From contig PBDA01000030.1 in assembly GCA_002718345.1 (NCBI GenBank), positions 1 through 64,000 of the forward strand: a stretch of DNA of 64,000 nucleotides, read 5' to 3'. A program made the translations under genes and the position numbers. Shown here in pieces: positions 9,901 to 18,397 of the stretch. Source of the stretch: Rhodospirillaceae bacterium (GTDB lineage: Bacteria; Pseudomonadota; Gammaproteobacteria; Steroidobacterales; Rariloculaceae). Each line of letters begins with the position of its first letter. The first letter of the stretch is position 1. The notes under the pieces were generated by a model. That model was not told where the DNA came from. It saw nothing but the letters and a program-made list of their open reading frames with translations, and ran no database searches.

Positions 9901-11010
9901 ATGAGTGAACAGGTAGTTGCAGCAGTACGTACGGACATACAAAAAACAGAGTTTCGTGAGTATCCCATGCCTGAAATATCTGAGGATAGTGCGCTTTTAA
10001 AAATGGAAGTCGCTGGTATTTGCGGGACTGATGTAAAGTTCTATGCAAAGCCACCAATTTCTGATCCTGTGATTATGGGGCATGAAAATATTGGCTATAT
10101 TGCAAAAGCTGGTAAAGAGTTTCAGAAGCGCAAAGGCGTAAAAGTGGGTGATCTTGTCTTTGTTGAACATTATGTGCCTTGTTTTTCTTGTGAATGGTGT
10201 CATAACGGAGAATATAGACTCTGCAATGGAACTGATTGGCGTAAAAATCCGGATGCAGTACGATTTGGTTATTCATCTGCTGAAAGAGCTCCTCATCTTT
10301 GGGGTGGGTTTGCGCAGTACATGTATCTGCCATGGAATTCTGTAGTTCATAAAGTCCCAGGTGGGGTAACACCAGAGTTGGCTGGAGTCGTGACACCTAT
10401 GGCTAATGGTATTCAATGGGCTTTGTTTGATTGTAATGTTGGTTATGATTCGAGAGTGCTTATTCAAGGCCCTGGTCAGCAGGGCCTTTCTCAAGCAGTG
10501 GCCTGTAAGCAGGCGGGTGCATCACTCATAATCATAACTGGCACATCAAAGGATAAAGCAAGATTAGAAGTTGCTTTGAAGCTCGGTGCAGACTATGCGA
10601 TTAATGTGGATGAAGAAGACCCTAGAGAGGCAATCCAAAAGATCACGGGTGGTGAGGGAGTAGATGTCTCTTTAGATTGCACAGCAGGTGCAGGGACTGT
10701 TCCAATTCTTCTTGGTTTAGATGCTTTGAAACGAAAAGGTGGGACACTGCTAGCACAGGGTGAGGTAGCTAAATTTCCTGAATTTCCTTTGTCTAAGGTG
10801 ACTAATAAGTATGTCACTATTAAGAGTGCTCGTGGGCATAATTACCTTTCATGTGAGTTGGCGCTTAAACAGCTCTCATCAAATCGATTTCCTTTAGAGT
10901 TGATTACTACGCACCGACTTGGTCTGGAGGATACTGATCTAGCCATTAAATCAGTTGGTGGAACGGAGTCAGAGGGCGTTATCCATGTATCTTTATTGCC
11001 GTGGCAATGA
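9901..11010 (+). CDS. Zinc-dependent MDR alcohol dehydrogenase
   Basis: GICGTDVKFY, GHENIGYI, CFSCEWCHNGEYRLC structural-zinc region, GPGQQGLSQAVACKQAGA nucleotide-binding region. Confidence 0.9.
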   Translation: MSEQVVAAVRTDIQKTEFREYPMPEISEDSALLKMEVAGICGTDVKFYAKPPISDPVIMGHENIGYIAKAGKEFQKRKGVKVGDLVFVEHYVPCFSCEWCHNGEYRLCNGTDWRKNPDAVRFGYSSAERAPHLWGGFAQYMYLPWNSVVHKVPGGVTPELAGVVTPMANGIQWALFDCNVGYDSRVLIQGPGQQGLSQAVACKQAGASLIIITGTSKDKARLEVALKLGADYAINVDEEDPREAIQKITGGEGVDVSLDCTAGAGTVPILLGLDALKRKGGTLLAQGEVAKFPEFPLSKVTNKYVTIKSARGHNYLSCELALKQLSSNRFPLELITTHRLGLEDTDLAIKSVGGTESEGVIHVSLLPWQ

Positions 11011-11067
11011 TTTTTGTAAATTCTATTCTTAGCGCATAGTGAAAGAAAGATTATTACTAGTTCTGTA

Positions 11068-12351
11068 TTAAATGGACACGTGAGGTTTGCCTGTTTTTAC
11101 TCGCAGATGTCCCTGCGCAGTTTCGTTATAGCTCTGACCCTTTGGAAGTAGAAAGGATGCAGATCGAACTTTATGAGTTTCAGGGTCAACGCCGGGAGGT
11201 TGTATTCCCTTTGTCTCTAATTCTTCTACGGCTTTTAATAATTTTCTTCTAGCTAACATAATTCCACGATCAGTAGGAGCTAACTTTTCGTTACTTCTGT
11301 CGCAAATTGATCCCATGCTTTCTTGCAGTGAAGAGTCTTGAATGGCAATGCCTTTGACGCCGCTATAGGTAGTGCCTAATCGTTGCGCTTCTCTATCCAT
11401 CAAATAGTTATTAGATTTATTAGCCTTTGGAATAAAGGTTCCTGGCACATACTCACAGTGAATGCCTTCGCCATTTTCCATTGCTTTTCGTTCATTAGTT
11501 GTAAGTTTTCTTGAAGCTTTGTAATCGTAGCTCCACGTCCAGCAGTTATGGTCATCTATCGGAACCCAAAAATGACCATGTATCGGATGATCTGCTCTAG
11601 GTGGGATCATAGTGAATGCGGGCATTACCCATTGTGTGATTCGCCAGTAGTATTGATCTTTCTCTGCATTTCTACGAGCACCAATTAACAAACCGCCAGT
11701 GCTCTCAGAAACATCGAACACCGGGCGCAAATCACCAAAATTATATTTGTTTCCTTTAGAGCCCTTGAATAAAGGGTCCGTGTTCAAAGCGCCACTATGC
11801 AAGAAAGACACATGACTAGAATCTATACCACCTTCCATTGCCTGAAGCCAGTTACATTCCTGAATCCGCTTAGATATAAAGCGTTTATCAGGAGTTACAT
11901 TACAAAATTCATATTCTGGTAATGGCGGTTTATCTTTAGGGTCTCCAAGATAGGCCCAAAGTATTCCTCCCTTTTCCGCTAGTGAATAGGCTTTAAGCTT
12001 GATTTGCTTGCAGAAATTAGGATCTTTTTCAGAAGGGACATCTATACAATTACCGAAGACATCATATTTCCATCCATGATAAGGACAACGTAGGCCGTTT
12101 TCTTCATTTCTACCAAACCATAATGATACGCACCTATGAGCACAGAACTCATCGATTAATCCCAGTCTGTTTTCAGAATCTCTAAATGCAATTAGACGTT
12201 CTGAGCAAATTTGTACGCGCACAGGAGGACAATCGGGGGAAGGCAATTCCTCAGTTAAAAGTACTGGTTGCCAGTAACAACGGAATAAATTCCCCATAGG
12301 GGTTTCAGGTCCAGTTTGTGTTAGAAGTTCATTCCTTTCTTTTGAGAGCAT
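11068..12351 (-). CDS. Rieske non-haem iron ring-hydroxylating oxygenase, phthalate-dioxygenase-like
   Basis: Rieske motif CAHRCVSLWFGRNEENGLRCPYHGWKYD; GGIDSSHVSFLH resembles the iron-site helix. Confidence 0.9.
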   Translation of the reverse strand: MLSKERNELLTQTGPETPMGNLFRCYWQPVLLTEELPSPDCPPVRVQICSERLIAFRDSENRLGLIDEFCAHRCVSLWFGRNEENGLRCPYHGWKYDVFGNCIDVPSEKDPNFCKQIKLKAYSLAEKGGILWAYLGDPKDKPPLPEYEFCNVTPDKRFISKRIQECNWLQAMEGGIDSSHVSFLHSGALNTDPLFKGSKGNKYNFGDLRPVFDVSESTGGLLIGARRNAEKDQYYWRITQWVMPAFTMIPPRADHPIHGHFWVPIDDHNCWTWSYDYKASRKLTTNERKAMENGEGIHCEYVPGTFIPKANKSNNYLMDREAQRLGTTYSGVKGIAIQDSSLQESMGSICDRSNEKLAPTDRGIMLARRKLLKAVEELETKGIQPPGVDPETHKVRSASFLLPKGQSYNETAQGHLRVKTGKPHVSI

Positions 12352-12403
12352 CGGTTACACTCACCTATGAGTTAAATGTTCAACTAAGAGGCTAACGGAT
12401 TCA

Positions 12404-13216
12404 GTGTCTAATCAAGTAACGATACCACAGCTAAATAAAATGAAGCATGAGGGCCGAAAGATTGTTGGTGTCGTTGCATGGGATGCACACATTGCTCAAA
12501 TAGCGGATCGTGCTGGGGTAGATATTTTATCTGTTGGGGATTCGATTGGCGTTAATCTTTGGGGGCATTCAAACCCATTTTCTGTGACATTGGACCAAAT
12601 GATTACAGTTGCATCTGCAGTACGATCAGGGACACAACGCGCTTTAGTAAGTTGCGATCTGCCGTTTGATCCATCTGAAATAGGCGTCAGTGCGACGGTT
12701 GAAGCAGGACTGAGGATGATTCAGGAGGTTGGGGTTGATTTGGTAAAGCTTGATGGGGCATCTGGATGCCCTGAGGCTGTATCAGCACTTACTGAGGCAG
12801 GGGTTTCTGTATGGGCCCAGTTCGGCGTGACACCATATACAGCCGAGCAATATGGCATAAAGTATAGCGATCTCTCCAACGCAGAAGTTCCTTCTGAAAT
12901 GACAAATAAATTAGTATCAGAAGCGAAAATTCTAGAAGCTGCTGGAGCAGACATGTTGGATTTTACAAACTCTGGTCCATATGTTGGACCAGCTGTAACT
13001 TCTGCTGTGACTATTCCAGTGATAGGTGGATTTGGTGGTGGGCCATGGCTAGATGGTCGTGTTCGCATGGCCCATGCTGCTATAGGTTATGGTGTAGCGA
13101 ACCTTGATCAGAACATTACAACCTATGCGAATGTAGCTAATATAACACTAGAGGCTATCAGTGCCTTTAGTAAAGATGTAAGAGAAGGCCGTCAGATAAA
13201 AGGCGGTATACGTTAA
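12404..13216 (+). CDS. PanB-like (ketopantoate hydroxymethyltransferase / PEP mutase superfamily) protein
   Basis: IADRAGVDILSVGDSIGVNLWGHSNPFSVTLDQMI, ALVSCDLPFDPSE, VDLVKLDGASG. Confidence 0.75.
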   Translation: MSNQVTIPQLNKMKHEGRKIVGVVAWDAHIAQIADRAGVDILSVGDSIGVNLWGHSNPFSVTLDQMITVASAVRSGTQRALVSCDLPFDPSEIGVSATVEAGLRMIQEVGVDLVKLDGASGCPEAVSALTEAGVSVWAQFGVTPYTAEQYGIKYSDLSNAEVPSEMTNKLVSEAKILEAAGADMLDFTNSGPYVGPAVTSAVTIPVIGGFGGGPWLDGRVRMAHAAIGYGVANLDQNITTYANVANITLEAISAFSKDVREGRQIKGGIR

Positions 13217-13236
13217 AGTTCAGTAGTATAGATAAA

Positions 13237-14097
13237 GTGCCAATTACCAGAATTGATGGAATAAGTACTAGGTACGAGATAATTGGTTCCGGACAACCAG
13301 TTCTCTTCTTTTCACCTGGTGGTTTTGATGCGACCTTGGATAAATGGTCTACGCTTGGTGTCTACGAGCGTATAAGAATGCTTGAGTATTTGCCGCAACA
13401 CTATCAATGCATACTTTTTGATAGACGCGAGACCGGTTTGTCTGGCGGAAGAGTTGAAAAACTTTCTTGGGATCATTATGTGAATCAAGGGAAAGGTCTT
13501 TTGGATTATCTGGGTTTTGAACGCACGCATTTGATAGGAGGTTGCATGGGTTGTTGTCCAGTGATGGCTTTTGCAGTCAAACATCCTGAGACGGTGTTGA
13601 GCATGACCCTCTTTTGGCCTGTTGGTGGTCCTCATTATCGCATAAGAGCAAGAGAACGTTTTGAGACCCACCTTGCATTTGTTGTAAAGGAGGGCTTAGA
13701 GGGTGTTGTGAATCTTGTTAATGAGACTAATGTTGGTTTTGGTAAAGACCCTCGTATTGGCCCATGGGCTTCAGTAATTCGCCAAAGTAAAAAATTTGCT
13801 GCAAGTTACAGTGATATAAGTTTAGAAGAATATAAGCTGATAATAGAAGGCATTCAGCATAGTCTTATTGATCGAGATACTGCGCCAGGGGCAGAACCAG
13901 AGGATCTTCTTAATTTAGATATTTCAACACTTATTATTCCAGGGAAAGATCTCGCTCATGCGACATCAGCAGCAAGATATCTCCACGAATGTCTCCCATT
14001 ATCTCAATACTGGGATATTGCTCCAGACTTATTGAGTGAAAAAAATGTGCCAACAAGAATTTTGAATTTTTTAAATGATGTGTCTGATAAAACCTAG
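13237..14097 (+). CDS. Alpha/beta-fold hydrolase with candidate Cys nucleophile
   Basis: GSGQPVLFFSPGGFD oxyanion region; nucleophile elbow HLIGGCMGCCPVMAFAVKHPE. Confidence 0.85.
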   Translation: MPITRIDGISTRYEIIGSGQPVLFFSPGGFDATLDKWSTLGVYERIRMLEYLPQHYQCILFDRRETGLSGGRVEKLSWDHYVNQGKGLLDYLGFERTHLIGGCMGCCPVMAFAVKHPETVLSMTLFWPVGGPHYRIRARERFETHLAFVVKEGLEGVVNLVNETNVGFGKDPRIGPWASVIRQSKKFAASYSDISLEEYKLIIEGIQHSLIDRDTAPGAEPEDLLNLDISTLIIPGKDLAHATSAARYLHECLPLSQYWDIAPDLLSEKNVPTRILNFLNDVSDKT

Positions 14098-14129
14098 CAA
14101 TTTCATTAGTGGTTGAATTTCAGAATTAA

Positions 14130-15074
14130 TTATCCAGTAAGGTCAATTGTCTCAGAAACGAACAGAGAATTGATATCAACATGGTGCCTTAAAATTTTCT
14201 GAGTTTTTGCATGCTGTATAAGATTTTCAAGAATTGAATTGTTGAGAGTAACACCATACGGTAGTGGGTCTTGGTGAAGCTCCAATATTTGAGCATTTAA
14301 ATTATCTGTAGATGAAGGGCAAAATATTTGTTTTTTACTCAATTTATCTAAGTACAATTTTTTAGCCTCACTAAAAGCATTGAATATAGCAGTAGCTACG
14401 CCAGGGTGTTTTTTCAATACAGAATTACGAATTACGATTAGGTGGTTGATAGGGTAGTGTCCACGATCAGAAAAAGCAGCAAGCCCTCTTTCTAAAGCAT
14501 CAGGTATTAAGCTTTGAACCCGAGGATCGGTGGGCTGTATATTAATTGCTGCTGATATATCCCCAGTAATTAGTAATTCCTCTAGCGTTTGCGGACTATT
14601 GGAAGGGACAACATTTGTAGGTGGGTTGTACTCAGCAACATGTTCATCTCCAGAGAGCACCCAAGTAATCTTGTCAAGATCTACATCGTATTCTTCTTGT
14701 AAAATACTGCGAGCCCAGACGCCTGCTGTTACAGTATATCCGCGATTTACTCCAATTCGACAACCCTCTAATTGCTTAGGTTCCTTAATAGGATTATCTG
14801 TATTGTGGAAAATTGCCCCATGGTGGAAAGCACGTTTTAAAAATATCGGTATAGCGGTAAATTCAACACCATGCTCGCGCGCACATAGATAGGTTGTAAG
14901 AGCCATTTCGCAAATGTCGAATTCTAGTCTTCTAACCATTCGTCTAAATGCATCTACAAGAACTGGAATCTCAATAAAGTCTAATGCTAAGTCAGGTAAT
15001 TTAATTGTGCCGTTTTTTAGCGCTGCGTTGTTACCTTGGGTGCGTGTAACAATACTTAGAGGTTGTGAATTCAT
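14130..15074 (-). CDS. 4,5-dihydroxyphthalate decarboxylase-like (periplasmic-binding fold) protein
   Basis: FDICEMALTTYLCAREHGVEFTAIPIFLKRAFHHGAIFHN, LEGCRIGVNRGYTVTAGVWARSILQEEY; no signal peptide. Confidence 0.75.
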   Translation of the reverse strand: MNSQPLSIVTRTQGNNAALKNGTIKLPDLALDFIEIPVLVDAFRRMVRRLEFDICEMALTTYLCAREHGVEFTAIPIFLKRAFHHGAIFHNTDNPIKEPKQLEGCRIGVNRGYTVTAGVWARSILQEEYDVDLDKITWVLSGDEHVAEYNPPTNVVPSNSPQTLEELLITGDISAAINIQPTDPRVQSLIPDALERGLAAFSDRGHYPINHLIVIRNSVLKKHPGVATAIFNAFSEAKKLYLDKLSKKQIFCPSSTDNLNAQILELHQDPLPYGVTLNNSILENLIQHAKTQKILRHHVDINSLFVSETIDLTG

Positions 15075-15091
15075 AATGTTTCTTAATGTTT

Positions 15092-16684
15092 TTAACTTGG
15101 TTGTTTGTGGTGAATATACTCTTTTCGTTGAGGTCCCTCTGAGATATCTCTAAAGACAAGAGACTTGATTGTAACTGGCACTGTTAATGATGGATGCCTG
15201 AGTTTGCCAATGTCTATGTAGTCAAAATTTCGTAATTCAAGGCCATCTAAAATTAGAATATCATTTATTAGGCCTAATTCCTCTCGCAATATTGCGCCTA
15301 GGTTCAATGCAATATCTGCATTTAGAATTACATAAATAGGTTTGCCTTGACTGATTCTTTGTCTAAGGGCTGTTTGAATGGCTTCGGCTAGTTTTTTAAC
15401 TCTGGAAAAATCAGGATTTCCAGTCCAGTAGATAGCTAGAACAATTTCTCTGTGATTATCTATATCAAAAATATTTAGTTTATGTTGAATGGCATCAACG
15501 AGTTCAGTAGAACTAAAGTTTTCTGTGAAGTTAAAGTCTGGTTGAATAACCTGAATGTTTCTTCGAGGTAATAATCTCTCAGGATTACTGATGTAGCTGG
15601 TATTTCCGCTCAGTTGGGCAGTGAATTCGGATCCACCTAGTGCAGTTGATCTAATGCCTTCGCTCTCCTCTATTAGTGTCCATGGTAGTTCTCCGGAATC
15701 GATACGTTCTCGTAGAGCCTTTCCTAGGTGAAAACCAAGATCCTGATAGTCTTTTTTTTCGTGGCCATAAAAAAACTCTGATACTCCGCCAGAAAAAATC
15801 ACGCCATCTATTTTCTCCATGTTAGTTATTGGATCAGTTAGGTAAAGGTTCAATAATTCTTTAGGTTTAGGTGAATTTGTAAGTACTGTATTTAGATCGC
15901 TTGCCATTGATTGAGCTACTGTCTTTATCTCATTACTACTAATTATTTTTCCTAACTCCCAGTTAACACCGGCTCGAACCGCATGGGTTTTTCCTGCTGG
16001 ATCTAAGCGTATTAGTTCTTGCTTTTTGTTAAATACGGCAAGTCTCCCTCCAACATGGAAAGCTGCAGTGGATAGTATTTTCCCCTTATCAATAACGCTC
16101 AGTTTTGTGGTTCCTCCACCTACATCAATATTTAACAGCTTATTATTAAAATCATGTGAAATTTTAGCAGCGCCAGATCCATAGGCTGCTAACATTGCTT
16201 CCATGTGATGGCCAGCAGCGGCACAAACTAGTGCCCCACATTTTTCAGATAAAATACGTGCAATACGTTCTGAATTTTTTCGTCTAAGAGCCTCTCCTGT
16301 AAGAATAATTACACCGGTGTCTATTTGATCAGGTTTTAATTGAGCGTCTGCATAAGCTTTATCAATTATCTCTCCAAGGGCCCTATCGTTAATGAGCGTA
16401 TCGTTGATGTAGGGCGTAAGACTAATTGGTGACTGAAAAAGTGTCTGGCGGGATACAACAAGATAACGTGTTGATAGTTTAACTGCCTGGCGTTTAAGTC
16501 TTACTTCAGAAAATAAAACTTGTGTCCCAGCTGATCCTATATCTATACAAACACTGAAGAGAGTTACATTTTCTCGATGCCAAAGAGGGTGCTCGTCAAC
16601 TTGACTTTGTAAATCAGAATCATCCTGATATCCATCAGGCGTATGGTCAGGATCTGGATTGTAGTAATTTGAATGTTTGCTCAT
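15092..16684 (-). CDS. EutA-like (ethanolamine ammonia-lyase reactivase family) ASKHA ATPase
   Basis: FSVCIDIGSAGTQVLFSEVRL, DTGVIILTGEALRRKNSERIA, LLNIDVGGGTTKLSVID, C-terminal GLELRNFDYIDIG...VPVTIKSLVF. Confidence 0.75.
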   Translation of the reverse strand: MSKHSNYYNPDPDHTPDGYQDDSDLQSQVDEHPLWHRENVTLFSVCIDIGSAGTQVLFSEVRLKRQAVKLSTRYLVVSRQTLFQSPISLTPYINDTLINDRALGEIIDKAYADAQLKPDQIDTGVIILTGEALRRKNSERIARILSEKCGALVCAAAGHHMEAMLAAYGSGAAKISHDFNNKLLNIDVGGGTTKLSVIDKGKILSTAAFHVGGRLAVFNKKQELIRLDPAGKTHAVRAGVNWELGKIISSNEIKTVAQSMASDLNTVLTNSPKPKELLNLYLTDPITNMEKIDGVIFSGGVSEFFYGHEKKDYQDLGFHLGKALRERIDSGELPWTLIEESEGIRSTALGGSEFTAQLSGNTSYISNPERLLPRRNIQVIQPDFNFTENFSSTELVDAIQHKLNIFDIDNHREIVLAIYWTGNPDFSRVKKLAEAIQTALRQRISQGKPIYVILNADIALNLGAILREELGLINDILILDGLELRNFDYIDIGKLRHPSLTVPVTIKSLVFRDISEGPQRKEYIHHKQPS

Positions 16685-16748
16685 CTGATGACAAATATCG
16701 GCATTTAAGAAGTAGGTATTTATTTTGTGTTATGACGCAAGTTTGTGG

Positions 16749-17117
16749 TTAGTATTTTTTCTTAATATTGCTTGCGGTTGACTCTCCTTCAGCATAGCCA
16801 GTCAGCAATGCTTCTATTAGATTCCGCAACGGGTCATCCTGTATAGGTTGATGTGCTGCTATAAATCCGGCTATTCGAGCATATACTAGTGGTTCCATTG
16901 AAATCCTTTCATAGCCTGTTATTGCGTTGTTGGTCTCATCGCAAGTTGTAGTTGCGCTGAGCGTTTGTCGAAACAAATTATCCAGGTAGTTATATAAGTT
17001 ATCTGTTGTGTTGCTATTATCTGTTTTTGTAGACGAGAGAAATTTTTGCGTTCGTTCTACAAATCGTTGGTAGTAGTCTTCTGCTAATGTTTCATCGCTT
17101 TCTATATCACCACACAT
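16749..17117 (-). CDS. Hypothetical 122 aa protein
   Basis: Intact ORF directly upstream of and co-oriented with the EutA-like gene; no family recognised. Confidence 0.5.
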   Translation of the reverse strand: MCGDIESDETLAEDYYQRFVERTQKFLSSTKTDNSNTTDNLYNYLDNLFRQTLSATTTCDETNNAITGYERISMEPLVYARIAGFIAAHQPIQDDPLRNLIEALLTGYAEGESTASNIKKKY

Positions 17118-17268
17118 TGTCGTATTCCTGTTAATTCATTGTTTATAAAAATTTGCTAGAACCTTCTTGGGTAGTTTACCTTTGACCAATATCATATTGC
17201 TGTATATTCAGCGGATATTTACAGAAGGGCGATGATAATATCTCTCCAAAAAGGGAGGAAATTAGGAG

Positions 17269-18315
17269 ATGTGGCCAGCAAAAAGACACCTGCTTGCGTT
17301 TTGTTCTTGCTTATTGATGTCTCAACTAGTTGTTGTGCCCATAAAGGCTGATGCCGTATCAGATTTTTATAAAGGGAGGCAGGTAAGGCTTTTGATCGGC
17401 TATAGTGCAGGTGGAGGGTATGATACCTACGCTCGCCTTCTTGCCAGACATTTGGGTAAGCACATACCAGGAAATCCAACAATTGTTCCGCAAAATATGC
17501 CGGGTGCGGGTAGCCTTACTTTGGCTAATTTTATATATAACGTTGCACCTAAAGATGGAAGTGTTATTGGAACATTTGCTCGTGGTATGGCTATGGAGCC
17601 ACTTTTATCAGGTATGGGCACGAGATTTAATGCTAACGAGTTTTCATGGATTGGTAGCTTGAACAACGAGGTCAGCGTTTGCGCTTCCTGGTATGAGTCA
17701 AATGTTAAGACTATGGAGGACTTGAATAATTATGAATTGATTGTAGGTGGAACAGGCTCAGGTGCTGACACTGATACCTTTCCTATAGTTATGGGTAACC
17801 TTATCACTCCCAATATAAAACTTATATCAGGTTACCCCGGTGGTAATGATGTGCTTCTAGCAATGGAGCGGGGTGAAGTAGATGGTCGCTGCGGTTGGTC
17901 TTGGTCTACAGTTGTTTCCAGGAGTAGTGACTGGTTAGCGGAGGGTCGAATAAATATTCTTGTGCAGTTAGCATTAGAAAAGCATCCTGATCTTCCCCAT
18001 ATCCCCTTAATTACAGAGTTTGCTGAGAACGATGATGAACTAATGGCGTTGGAATTGATTTTTGCACGTCAAGTTATGGGGCGACCGTATTTGGCACCAC
18101 CAGGTATTCCTATAGATCGGCTTACTGCCTTGAGAAATGCTTTTGAGGCAACAACTAATGATCCAGAATTTATCGCAGATGCAACACGTATTCAGCTTGA
18201 ACTCAATCCAGTTTCTGGTGAAGAGATAGATATTCTTATTTCGCGTATTTATGATGCTTCTGAAAATGCAGTTAGTCTTGCCTCTAAAGCAATTGTTAAG
18301 TCTGATGGGATGTGA
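17269..18315 (+). CDS. TctC-family substrate-binding protein
   Basis: Signal peptide; FYKGRQVRLLIGYSAGGGYDTYARLLARHLGKHIPGNPTIVPQNMPGAGSL. Confidence 0.92.
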   Translation: MWPAKRHLLAFCSCLLMSQLVVVPIKADAVSDFYKGRQVRLLIGYSAGGGYDTYARLLARHLGKHIPGNPTIVPQNMPGAGSLTLANFIYNVAPKDGSVIGTFARGMAMEPLLSGMGTRFNANEFSWIGSLNNEVSVCASWYESNVKTMEDLNNYELIVGGTGSGADTDTFPIVMGNLITPNIKLISGYPGGNDVLLAMERGEVDGRCGWSWSTVVSRSSDWLAEGRINILVQLALEKHPDLPHIPLITEFAENDDELMALELIFARQVMGRPYLAPPGIPIDRLTALRNAFEATTNDPEFIADATRIQLELNPVSGEEIDILISRIYDASENAVSLASKAIVKSDGM

Positions 18316-18397
18316 ATTAGTGAAAATTGATGACACTCGAAAGTTAAGGAAAAATGAATTCTTTGGTGTGTCAGCGTGAAAACGGGAGATTAATAAT

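Noticed and set aside
9546-10494. Cluster of overlapping minus-strand ORFs under the bicupin and alcohol dehydrogenase genes
   Set aside because: Shadow ORFs opposite strongly supported coding frames.
15092-16684. Glutamate mutase MutL/GlmL assignment for the ASKHA ATPases
   Set aside because: ILTGEAL(K/R)RKN and the C-terminal DYIDIG...VVP(V/L)VIKSL pattern fit EutA better; the assignment still needs an HMM test.
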